The position numbers and the translations under genes were made by a program. This document shows, piece by piece, positions 1 through 8,749 of a stretch of 64,000 nucleotides of DNA. Origin of the DNA: Adiantum capillus-veneris (taxonomy: Eukaryota > Streptophyta > Polypodiopsida > Polypodiales > Pteridaceae); NCBI GenBank assembly GCA_014529385.2, contig CM043946.1, forward strand, positions 23,142,077 through 23,206,076, given 5' to 3'. The notes beneath the pieces are model-generated. The model was not told where the DNA came from. It did not search any database and was given only the letters and a program-made list of their open reading frames with translations. The number at the start of each line of letters is the position of its first letter. Position 1 is the stretch's first letter.

Positions 1-229
1 TTAAAGAAGGAACAAACCTTTGTGGAGGTCTACTTTCTATCGTATATCTTCGAGGCATATGTTGAGGCTACTCATTTGGTTGACGTTGTTACACGTTTTC
101 ACCACTTGCACTCCTTGAGTCTTCACCATTCTCAAGCTCCATGTACTCATCACCTATATCTTTTGTTTGTTTTCTTTCCACGTAATCTTTGTGCAATTTT
201 TTTTTGAAAATTACATCCGTACTCTTAAA

Positions 230-1345
230 TATTTTACTATCTTTGGGACTCCATAGGCGATACCCAAAGTCGGATTCTCCATAGACAATGAAGAAACACT
301 TTTGGAATTTGCATCTAGCTTTGAACTTAAGCTTCTATCTATGTGCATGAAAGTCTCTCACCCAAACACTTTGAGAAATGCATAATTCACCGGTTTATCT
401 GTCCATGCCTCTTCTTTAGCTTCTCCATCCAATGTCGTTGAGGGTGACTAGTTGATCAAGTACACAGATCTACTTAATGCTTCCATCCTAAGCTCAAGCA
501 GTAGGCATGCATGTAGCCACATGCTTCGTGCTTGCTCCATGATTGTTTAGTTTGTCCTTTTCAAAATGCCATTTTGTTGAGGTGGGGTGATCCTTTGCCT
601 CTAAATGCCATTGCTAGCACAAAAGCTTGACTGCATTGTTTGCCTCCATTGTCGGATATGAGGCATTTAATCTTTGTATCTACTTCACTCTCCACAAAGG
701 CTTTTCACCTTTGAAATATAAAAAACACACCGGATTTATTCTTCATTACATAAACCCATGTTTTCCTAGTTGCATCATCTATGAATATTACATAGTACAA
801 TGAGCCACCAAGGGATGGTATACTTGCAGGACCCCAAACATTAGAATGAACCAATTCGAAAGAAATTTATTTATTTTCTGTTCTTTGAGTCCACTTCTTT
901 CAAACTTGGTAGAAGATTCTTTGATAAAAGGATTTGCATTCCTTTGGCACTCATATGCCCAAGCCAATAGTGTCACACCACAATGTCGACTTCTATAGTT
1001 GTTGCACAAGTTGAAGATTGCGTGCTGGTAGTACACAAGTAAAGTGTAATGACCTTTTCTCCTTTGGCAACCACCAAAGATTCCTTTGAGATCTTTCACC
1101 ATTTGTTTCCAAATGCAATGTGGTCACCTTCATTGTCTAATTGTCGTATAGGATCAATTTTTTGCAAAGAGAAGGAACATGCCTAACATATGTAAGCTTC
1201 CATTCATTTCCATTAGTAGTTTTAATACAAACTATACTTTTGTTGACAATTTCACAAGATTCATTATCTCCCAAGTATACATACCTAAAATTACCTTTGG
1301 TGTAATCTTGGAAATGTTGTTTGTGCGGTGTCGCATGGAATGAAG
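230..1345 (-). pseudogene. Ty1/copia integrase remnant (pre-integrase plus core)
   Basis: Reading the - strand downward, scattered frames give copia integrase landmarks. A GAG-pre-integrase-like stretch lies near 930-1100. A segment reading LVHSNVWGPA is followed by FIDDATRKTWVYVMK near 740-860, which carries the first catalytic Asp. The motif ISDNGG near 640-660 carries the second Asp, and a degenerate PQQNG-like motif lies near 570-590. The functional protein would insert element cDNA into the genome. Stops and frameshifts throughout mean it is dead. It continues the gag remnant at 1362-1992 on the same strand, and RT would lie beyond the left edge of the window. The family call is firm; exact ends are approximate. 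Confidence 0.8.
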
Positions 1346-1361
1346 CCTTGAAATCTACTAT

Positions 1362-1992
1362 TCAAGAATTAGACACACTATCTAACGAGAGAATTCGAGC
1401 ATCTTGCTCTAATATGTTACCTGCCACATTGGCCTTTGATGTTGGCTTGTTGTCTTGAGACTTTGACTCCTTCTTCTTCGACCAACAATATTTCTTGACG
1501 TGGCCCTTCTTGCCGTAGTTCCAACATTCAAGAAGTGACGTTGTGCATGACCTGCTCTGCCTTGATCGATTATGACCCTTTTGATTTTTGAACCTCTCCT
1601 TCGATCTTCCCCTCGTTTTCACTTACAGTACAACAGTTGATGATTCACATGTGCTTCTCCTTCGCGTTTTCTTGCTTAGGAGAACACCCACAACATCAAC
1701 AAACTTAAGAATCTTTGTGTCAAAGATATAGTTACTTACAACCATCAAAAGGTTCCCAACTGTCCGGTAGAGATGATAGTATAAGGAGGTCTTGCACTTC
1801 ATTGTCAAAATTAACCTTCACCAATTGAAGTTGACTTACGTTGGTGTTAAAGTTGTTTAGGTGTTCTACAACGTAACCACTCTCTACCATGTTTAGATTG
1901 AACAAGTGCTTCATGAGAAATACCTTATTGGATGTCGATGGTTTCTCATACAGGCCATCAAGTGACTTCATCAAGTCCTCCATGGTCTTCAT
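1362..1992 (-). pseudogene. Ty1/copia gag remnant with damaged zinc knuckle
   Basis: The - strand segment 1992-1732 encodes a copia gag (UBN2-type) stretch with the signatures MKHLFNLNM and LLILSSLPDSWE. After a frame change near 1620-1810, the segment 1622-1362 holds a CCHC-type knuckle, CWNYGKKGHVKKYC. Its second Cys is replaced by Tyr, so zinc binding would be lost. Gag would form the virus-like particle and bind element RNA. The order gag, knuckle, integrase matches a copia element transcribed leftward. Upstream sequence above 1992 is unrelated, so the 5' end and LTR are missing. Confidence 0.75.
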
Positions 1993-2575
1993 CTCTCAAG
2001 GCTTCTCAAACTAACCTTGGGACCCTGTTCCCATATTTTTACCCAAAAAGTGCACAATCAACCATAAAGGACAATGTTTCCCTTGCTCTGTTGAGACTTG
2101 CACACATAATAGAGATTTTGGAGCTCCAATGTCCTCCTTCAACACACCCATTTCAAGTGCACACAAGAGTTTTTCTTGCGGTGGTAGTTGCACCCAAGAA
2201 AGATCCCACCACCACCCACCAAGATGCAAGGATAATGGCCCTAGAGGCTCAAATCCAAGAAATTATCTTAGAGAATGCTCAACTCAAAGAACGCTTGAGT
2301 AAACTTCAGGACACAAAAGCAAAGGAGAGTGAGTGTTTGCTTGCAAAAATGCACAAAGTCAAATATTCTCTCATCGAGCCGGTCAAGACATCTCAAAAAG
2401 AAACCTACTAGGCTGTCCAGACGGGCTGGCTCTTCCACCTACTTGTGGATGAGATCGGCAAATGTAGCCGCAACTGTTTCCTTTGTAAATGGGCCCACTA
2501 TTTTCCTATCTCTTGCCCGCATGGTCATCCCTTCAGTGGGCAATATGAGTGCCTCTGCCACTATTTCCTTTGTAA
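1993..2575. other. Unassigned junction sequence between copia and gag remnants
   Basis: No recognised gene. A + strand open frame (1932-2411) ends in a heptad-rich segment (ALEAQIQEIILENAQLKERL) that could be a coiled coil, perhaps a relic of a gag-like coil such as the one at 33286-34010. The frame overlaps the copia gag on the opposite strand at its start, has no identified homologue, and may be chance. A short run with repeated TTTGTAATTAC units lies at about 2570-2612. Confidence 0.3.
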
Positions 2576-3004
2576 TTACAACCTCGACCTTGTAATTACC
2601 TTTGTAATTACAACCTTGACCTTATTTCCTTGGTTGTCTGAGATTTGGGCAGTTCCATCTTCCTTGATGGTGGACAGAAGCTCGTAAGCTTTCTGAAAGT
2701 CGACTCCGCAGGGCTCTTGCTCATAGAAGTGTCGGAGTCCCAACCTGCGGTTAGCCTCTTTGGTTTTTAGCTTTGCAACTACATCGTAGACCTCTTTAGG
2801 CAAGAGCTACAACTCTACCGGATGCCCTTCTTCACTCTTAAACCTGCCAGTGAAGACCATGCTATGGTGTTCTTCCAACTGTTCTTTAGAAAGGTAGGAT
2901 GCTTTTGCAGCTATGACCGACTCGTGGTCCAATTGATACGAGGGCAGCTCTTGCAGTTTCTCCTTTTGGTTTAACTTCTTCTTGGCTTTCTCCGCGGCTT
3001 GCAT
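2576..3004 (-). pseudogene. Gag-like exon 2 of an LTR-type element (related to 31745-32160)
   Basis: Two - strand frames, 3004-2807 and 2803-2576, join with one small break. They show the same spaced motifs as the + strand gene at 31745: an acidic-Gly-x-x-V then P-K-E-A/V motif (EEGHPVEL, then LPKEVYDVV), followed by GVDFQKAYELLSTIKEDGT matching GIDFKRVQHLIETIQEDVT. I infer a retroelement gag-like protein, but no classical gag fold is obvious. The ATG at 3004 lies just after a good splice acceptor on the - strand (a pyrimidine-rich stretch ending GAACAG at about 3010). This places palindrome array 1 in the intron ahead of it. The exon is truncated near 2576. Confidence 0.5.
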
Positions 3005-3010
3005 TGCTCC

Positions 3011-3974
3011 TGTTCAGTGAATAGAGTGAAAAGTTAGCAGATTTGTCGGATGCTCTCTGGAATGTCCTTTTAGACTAAAATGTTGATAATCTGGTCCAAA
3101 TTGCTTCAAATCAATTTTTGAACAAGCAAAGATGAATAAAATTATGCAAGGAACAAAGTAAATAATCGCGATTATTTATAGTTGGAAAAAATTTCAACTT
3201 TTTTGCAAACTTGGCTTTATAGGCTTGAAGTATGTGCCAATTACATGCTCTGAGGGAAATATGGGCTCATTTGGATGTACAGGGTGAAAATGATACCAGA
3301 TTTTGATTTTAGGTCACTGAAACGGTAGATATAAAGAAAACTTGAGATTTCGAAATCCAAATTGACTCAAAATTGGCTAGTGGGCTTATCTCAATATGCT
3401 CTTTGAATGTATGATGACAAAATATCCAAATTGCCCCATTTTGGCCAAAAAGTAAATAATTGCGATTATTAACTTTTCTTCCAAAATTGACATTTTTTGG
3501 CATAGACTGGTTCTAGGCATGGTATAGAGCTTGTGTATGAATTATGAGGCGATTTGGATCAAGAAAAAATGTTCATAACCCAAATTTTGGCTTACACAGA
3601 CTTCTTTGCGTTTTTTGGTAGTTTTGCAAGTAAAGGATAGTCATTTTAGCTCATACTTGATTTTTGGCATGTAATAGGTGTGTATACATGATAGGTGAGG
3701 TGAATTGACAATTTCCAAGCAAAAATGTTGAAAAAGTAAATAATCGCGATTATTTACAACAGTGACAAAAACTTTGCATTTCACATAAATTTTGACCTAA
3801 ACATGTTTCATACACCTAATACAAGTCCTAAATTGAATCTGGTCAAGTTTGGTCATGCCGGCATCACTTTGTGCTCTGTCGACTCTGAAAGCACAGTTTT
3901 TTGTGATTACTCTGTCTGTTAGGTTGGTTGGTCAACTTTGAGTCTTTGGACTTGTCTGTAACACCGTCATGAAG
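3011..3974 (-). other. Putative leader intron carrying palindrome array 1
   Basis: On the - strand a donor-like CAG/GTAGCT lies at about 3974-3980 and an acceptor TTTTCACTCTATTCACTGAACAG-type site, split here as a pyrimidine-rich run plus GAACAG, ends near 3011. Between them there is no coding potential. The sequence is AT-rich with recurring phrases such as TTTGGTCAA and CAAATTTTG in degenerate repeats. Three copies of a 20-bp palindrome occur in it. The intron is inferred from splice consensus and from the better supported homologous arrangement at 29909-31744. Confidence 0.45.
3159..3757. repeat. Palindrome array 1 (3 copies, about 290-bp spacing)
   Basis: The 20-bp perfect palindrome TAAATAATCGCGATTATTTA occurs at 3159-3178 and 3737-3756; the latter extends to 22 bp with flanking G and C. 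A copy with 18/20 matches lies at 3453-3472, with core TGCG, a CpG-decay change. Start-to-start spacings are 294 and 284 bp. The intervening sequence is a degenerate repeat. The same palindrome and spacing recur at 19119-19716. Confidence 0.9.
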
Positions 3975-4178
3975 CTACCTGCCCAATTTTGGCTCATTTG
4001 GAGTCAGTTTGGCCTCGTATGTCAAATTTGACGCTTTGTAACCTTCGAGCCATTTTCCACTTTTTGAGGGCTTTACTTGATGGATTTCTTCAAACCAATC
4101 ATATACATTGTATATGAATCTCATTAGCAAGCCATCTGTGGAGTCAGGTCGGAATTCTGGCCTTTCCCAAAAAACCAT
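3975..4178 (-). pseudogene. Candidate gag-like exon 1 upstream of array 1
   Basis: A 67-codon - strand frame (MVFWERPEFRPDSTDG to NEPKLGR) runs into a CAG/GTAGCT donor-like site at its 3' end. It is not recognised. About 130 bp further upstream another ATG in a good context (ACCATGGCGG, about 4301-4310) opens a short frame that meets a stop after 18 codons. Its position between the promoter block and the palindrome intron suggests the first coding or leader exon of the gag-like unit. Confidence 0.3.
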
Positions 4179-5199
4179 AATTCTCTACTGAGGACCCCCT
4201 TGACCCCACACGAATGATCATCTGATGGTATGGAATGGTTCTATTGTGTTAGGGCATGCTATGGTTCAAACCCCATCTGATTTGGTCAAGCTGGCTGGCC
4301 GCCATGGTCACTCTTAGGTCGTAGGTCTTCGTGCACTGCTCGATTTCTAGGGTTTTTTCTAGGGCTTTAGACTAGCTACCAGCCATACAAAATGAATCAT
4401 TGATTAGTAAGGAAATTACTCCTCATGTCTCGTGTGAGACAGCGCTGGAAAAGGTCAACTATGGGCTCCGAAAATGACGCGCGAAAGAAGCCATAATGCT
4501 TTCTCTGCAAAGGCTCCAAGTGGAAGTGAGGTGGTTTTAGCCTACCCTGGCTATTTATACCCAGACTTCCCGAACCAAATTTCCCTAGATTCCCCCGTTA
4601 GTCCTATTAGGCCGTGAAATCTTTGTTAGGCTCAAAAATTTCCAAAATCAGATTCCTGTAGCTCATTCTGCAAGAAATTTGCAAAAGTAGGCTTGGCCGC
4701 CTAAATTGGGCTTCCCGCTTCCATCTTCTGATTTCGTTAAATTTTTTTGTGCTTGTCCGCCTTGTCTTTCTGATCACCATCGTGTCTTTCGTTTTTCCAT
4801 CTGAGTTTCCCTGCTATATTATTAATTTTTGACCTTTTTATCTGAAAAATCAAAGAAAATAGAAAAATGCTCTAAAAAAGCAAAGTGAAAATCCAATAAT
4901 TAAGAAAATCCCTTGAAAAACATAGCTTTATTGTTTTTTGTTAAATTTCTCCATTTTTAAGCCTCCTTATCAACAAAAATGATGCAAAATACCCAAAAAC
5001 GGACTATTTTTGATGATTTTTTGATAGTATATACACTATTTACACTTATCGGGAAGATATTATCAGTGACTTTTCTATTGTTGATGAATTATAAGGGCAT
5101 TATTAGGTAATTTTGCAAAAAATCACACGTTAACATGAAACTTTTTCCTCCCTCTTCAACCATTGCCCTTAATTACTTAGTACTTTAGTACTTAGTGCC
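4179..5199 (-). mobile_element. LTR-like, promoter-bearing non-coding block
   Basis: This block follows a polypurine tract on the - strand and precedes the gag-like exons. It shares order and short motifs with the block at 29120-29877: TGTGATTTT, then ATGCCCTT.TAATT, then GTGTATATACTAT, then CAGATGGAAA, then a TATA-like stretch followed by AGG.CTAGGCTA/GTAGGCTA. That position and colinearity fit a U3-R region of an LTR. No clear TG...CA ends or primer-binding site were found, so an internal promoter region is the alternative. Confidence 0.5.
4551..4560 (-). promoter_or_regulatory. TATA box of the LTR-like block
   Basis: GTATAAATAG on the - strand, in a GC-richer context than its surroundings and about 240 bp upstream of the first good ATG. 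It suits an RNA polymerase II start for the gag-like transcript running toward lower coordinates. Confidence 0.55.
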
Positions 5200-5215
5200 C
5201 TTCCACCCCTCCTAG
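5200..5215 (-). other. Polypurine tract 1
   Basis: On the - strand the sequence CTAGGAGGGGTGGAA follows the retropepsin-type ORF. The same CTAGGAGGGG string sits at the end of two other ORFs (29102-29119 and 35172-35187), each followed by non-coding LTR-like sequence. In LTR elements a purine run here primes plus-strand DNA synthesis. Confidence 0.6.
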
Positions 5216-6256
5216 ATGGCGTTCTCCGGGACGACTGAGTGCATGGGTTGAACAATTGTGACTATGCATAGCCGTGATTGGCTCTACCATAATATGAAGA
5301 TCAATGAAATTCAACTCAATATGTTGTGCAAGAGCTAGGTCTTGAGTAAATAACTCAAGGGTGTCCGATGTCGAGGTTTGCTGTTGATGTCTTCCAAAGA
5401 GAAAATCTTGTAGCCTTTGTGCTCTCTGTTTGATAGTACCATCAGGGTGTTTAAGCACGCTGATTGCTTGAGCTGTTGGTAGCACGGTAGACAATTGTCG
5501 AGCTTTTTCTCACCATTGGTAGCTCGGTCTGCTTGGTGCATGGTGTTTGAGAGCCTGTTGCGACTTAACTCGCCACTGATTGATTGGTTTCGCATTGTGT
5601 AGAGAAGATGAGTGCTTCTTTTTATTCCAAACTTTTTTCATGGTAGGTTCCTTGTTCATAGATGCTCAATTCTATGCTCGAATCCTTGGAACCGTCTTCT
5701 GTTTCTTTGGTGAAATTTTAGGCACCCAGATCTGATTTGGTTTGTCCACAAGTTGTGCTTTTGGTACCCAAATTTGCCTGACTCCATGCATGCTACTTGT
5801 AGCATTTGTTTGTTGAGGGGATGGAGAAGATTTTCTTCGTGGATTGGTCTTCTGATTGCATCCTTTCCATTCCTCTTTGCTTGGTGCAATGGGAACAATG
5901 AGTTGCCCTCCTTTAAGTGATAGCTTTAGATGATTCGTATCCCAATCTGGGACTGCTCTGTAAGTACGCATCCAAGGAATGCCAAGAATCATCGTCTCGT
6001 TCATGTGTTCATCTGGCAAGCATACAAACTGATGCGGACATGAGCATCCATGTACTACCACATTCAGGTTGACTACTCCCAATGTTGGAGTTGGATTCTT
6101 GTTGCATCCTTTGATTGTCGTTATTCCTACGGTCAATGCTTGACTTGTTGTCTTCTTGTATGTGGAATAACTGATTGCATTCAATCTAGCTCCTATGTCT
6201 ACCAAAGCATTTTCTATGATTTTTGAGCTGTACTTTGATGCGGAGATCCATTCCAT
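5216..6256 (-). pseudogene. Downstream retropepsin-like domain and tail (PR2) of a gypsy element
   Basis: The frame 6256-5672 has an aspartic-protease core: ALVDIGARLNAIS, where D-T/S-G is now D-I-G, and later MILGIPWMRTYR, which matches the ILGRPFMRQ motif of the upstream protease in the element at 12605-12925. It is followed by a basic linker with RQIWVPK repeated twice, then a tail containing IKQRAQRLQDFLF (5192-5595 in shifted frames) that ends at polypurine tract 1. The + strand locus 27832-29104 has the same order and the same linker and tail motifs (TRQVWV, TIKQRAADLQLLL). The position after the integrase C-terminus is unusual for Ty3/gypsy. Loss of the catalytic Thr/Ser and several frameshifts make this copy inactive. 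Confidence 0.65.
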
Positions 6257-6777
6257 CTAACCAGTCGTCATCTGTTGAGACTGCATCTTTAGGTAATTCC
6301 CATTGCCGATCATCTAGTTCCAAAGTGTTGATGGGAATTCTTGAGAGCAGCTTTACGATTGAGCACCCTAAGTCTAGCTTCCTCTTGGGCTTCATCAATA
6401 ACTTGCTGTCGCTTCATCTTTCTTTGTTTGGCTGCATGCATTCTCTCTAGAAATTCATTGGTTAGTGGCAAATTGTATTTCTCTTAAAGACATCCACTAA
6501 TCCAATTAGCCATTGGTTCACCATCTAGGGTTGACAATTTTACTGCTCCACTTGGAGATACTTCTTCAATGATAAATGGTCCATTTCCCTTTTTCTGGAA
6601 CTTGGGAATGTGTTGCTTAAGGGAATAGACTAGAACTAAGTCCCCTTCCTTGAAAATTTTGATGATTAAGTGGGAATCAAAAAACTGTTTTTGTTTCCGC
6701 TTTTGTGCATAGATTTGAGCTACAGAAGTTAGCCTTTGCTCGTTGTCGAGAAATTTGCGGTCTTGCCAGGAAAGCAC
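6257..6777 (-). pseudogene. Ty3/gypsy integrase C-terminal domain fragment
   Basis: The frame 6777-6484 aligns by eye with the end of the integrase at 27365-27660: LTSVAQIYAQKRKQKQFFD, then FKEGDLVLVYSLKQ, then GAVKLSTLDGEPM. This is the small barrel that follows the catalytic core. A short linker frame (6398-6186) leads into the PR2 domain. Homology starts abruptly at 6777, next to a foreign LTR-element piece. Its first residues overlap the last residues encoded at 8750, so it is either a rearranged end of that element or the end of a sister copy. Confidence 0.7.
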
Positions 6778-6944
6778 CGGGCTTATGGCTGTGAGAGTTT
6801 GTGAGAGAACTCAACAAAAACTATATGAAGGAGTTAAACCATAGATGCCATGAAGACTAGGGTTTGGAAAGAAGTGCAATCAAAGAAGACTCACTCTTTC
6901 TCTCTTGCATTCACACACACAACGAAAGAACGCAAAAGAGAATG

Positions 6945-7157
6945 TCAAAACAATACGAAGATGAAAACATCAAGGCTATGGTCATATCGTATCATGGGTA
7001 ATATGAAAGGGTTAATGGATGAGTTAATGGCATTCAATCTTGGCTGACCAAATAGGCTACGAATTGTTCTTTGGAATTGTAGTTTTGTGCTTACCATAAT
7101 ATATATATTTTGTCTAGTGATTGGGATTAATTGTGTGTACAAATCCTCTTGGTTCAT
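6945..7157 (-). CDS. Conserved leader ORF, type 1 (70 aa)
   Basis: A 70-codon ORF whose product matches the ORF at 53912-54124. Shared pieces are VSTKLQFQR, NPFILP, IRYD and SLDV.IFVLF. Its ATG overlaps the stop of the preceding ORF in an ATGA arrangement at 7154-7157, a layout compatible with reinitiation. It has no recognised domain; it is rich in hydrophobic residues and lacks an obvious signal peptide. The match is at protein level in a second element, with equal length, so it looks selected at some point, although it could be a fossil tandem repeat. Confidence 0.45.
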   Translation of the reverse strand: MNQEDLYTQLIPITRQNIYIMVSTKLQFQRTIRSLFGQPRLNAINSSINPFILPMIRYDHSLDVFIFVLF

Positions 7158-7372
7158 AGCAAGATAACTACGCTTACATCAAAAGAAAAATTATAGTCTA
7201 TGAGAGGTAGTATGATGGGATCCGGTGATAGAAGTATTTCATTGAGCCTTTCAGGGTCGAAGAGAAACACTATACGTTGTTGAAAGTGTATTTTACGGCT
7301 AATCCATACGTTAATTCTAATAGATCGTACAGAGTGAAAGCGATAGAAATGATCATCGTGTGGGTTATTCAT
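7154..7372 (-). CDS. Conserved leader ORF, type 2 (72 aa)
   Basis: A 72-codon ORF matching the ORF at 53672-53890 through ISRKIHFQQR, then EIL.SP, then ILPLIDY, then SFDV. It is also a distant paralogue of the type 1 ORF next to it, so the pair arose by duplication of a roughly 215-bp unit. Here type 2 precedes type 1, whereas in the complete element type 1 comes first. Function is unknown. Confidence 0.45.
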   Translation of the reverse strand: MNNPHDDHFYRFHSVRSIRINVWISRKIHFQQRIVFLFDPERLNEILLSPDPIILPLIDYNFSFDVSVVILL

Positions 7373-7561
7373 CTAGGATAGTATGTGAGAAATGTAGATA
7401 TGAGAGAAGTGAAGAGATGAGAAGTTTCCCTCCCAAGCCCTATTCTTGCCCGTAGGCAATAAGGATACTGCGGGGAGAGATGTACCTGTAGCAAGAGAAC
7501 CTAGAGAGGATGAATTACTAAGAATGAGAGAGATAGGTTTAGTTAAGGAGATGAGATTAGA

Positions 7562-7587
7562 TACATATATATATATATATATATATG
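7562..7587. repeat. (TA)n microsatellite
   Basis: About 12 TA units inside the LTR-element fragment, next to the putative LTR/leader boundary. Confidence 0.95.
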
Positions 7588-8749
7588 TTGGATTAGAGAT
7601 AAAAATGAAAACAACAAGAAATCAAGAAAACATCAATGTAGAACACATCTTACTTGAAACCCTTCGGCACCATTATTGATGGGAGAGAGAAGAAGAGTGG
7701 ATAATTCCACTTTGATTGATACACCAAGTGCAAGACCTTCTTTGATTAGAGTTGATCTTCCAAGGTTAGCTTGTTGCAAGAATGGCTAGTCTCCCTCTAT
7801 GAGAAAGTGTAGGCTTGGGCTTATGTTAATAGCTAAGTACAATTAGGCATTACTACTCACTCCCTCAAGAATTCCTCTCATCAATGGCTTGAATGCTTGA
7901 GTTTCTTCCAAGGAAGAAGAGGTCCCTTTTTATAGGTGAAGGGAACCCCCAAGGGTTTACACAAGAAGAGAGGAGCCAGTGTGAACAGGAATTGGAAAAG
8001 TTGGAAATGAGCTGCCCCTGCATGATGTGGGCAGACTGGGGTCCAGTATTTTGATCATATCTCCTCAACCGTGGCTCCAAATAAAAAAGTAAAAATATGG
8101 ACAAAAACTTCAGCTCATTAGCTACGAGTTTCATTTTAAAGTCGTTTTCCAATTTGGATTGGAACCTTGTGTAAAAAATTCATCAAAATAGGGTCCATTT
8201 ATGGCAACAAAAGTCTTCATGTGGTCTCCTTAGCCTAGACTTTCATTTAATTCCAAAGGACACCTCATGCCATATGAAAGCATGACATTGCTCCTTGACA
8301 AAGTTTTGTAATCATGCTTGCAATAATGCATTAAAATAAGTGTATCTTTGAAATCATGCCACCTAGTGTCCCACTAGGATTTGATTCTCTCCTAGTAGCT
8401 ATTTAAAAAGAAATATAAGAAAAGTATAAAAAATACATAGAATATATATATATTGGAGTTTACCCTAGATATAGGATCTAGCTAGGGTGTGAGATGATAA
8501 TGAAATAGTAGAAATAAAGAATCAATGCTTTTTGCCCCAAGTTAAAGAGACGGAGCTATTGATGCTTTTCCCATAGTATTTTCTGATGGTAAAGTAAGGA
8601 TATGTTACCCTTGAGAAAAATAATAGGATGAGATAGAAGGCTTATTATTATACTTAAATATGCATATGTACACTATAGGAAATATAATTATGTATCTAAA
8701 AAAATACAAGATAGATCTTGTAGCATGCGTTCCCACTATGTACGTGTCA

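Larger units (their letters stand above)
6784..8749 (-). mobile_element. 5' part of an LTR element (LTR plus leader), - strand
   Basis: On the - strand this block begins with TGACACGTAC at 8749, exactly where homology to the gypsy integrase stops, as expected for an LTR start. About 1.3 kb of non-coding DNA follows, including AT-rich TATA-like stretches near 8440-8460. Two small ORFs (7372-7154 and 7157-6945) match the leader ORFs of the complete element at 45603-56921. The other end shows no clear target duplication, so the piece is truncated or rearranged. No gag or pol is present. Confidence 0.5.

Noticed and set aside
7865-8152. 95-codon - strand ORF within the LTR fragment
   Set aside because: It has no motif or counterpart elsewhere and lies in sequence otherwise behaving as LTR DNA.
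6784-8749. Treating 6784-8749 as a simple insertion into the integrase of the 8750-14632 element
   Set aside because: The integrase pieces on both sides overlap by about 12 residues instead of sharing a 5-bp duplication, so a rearrangement or two different copies is more likely.
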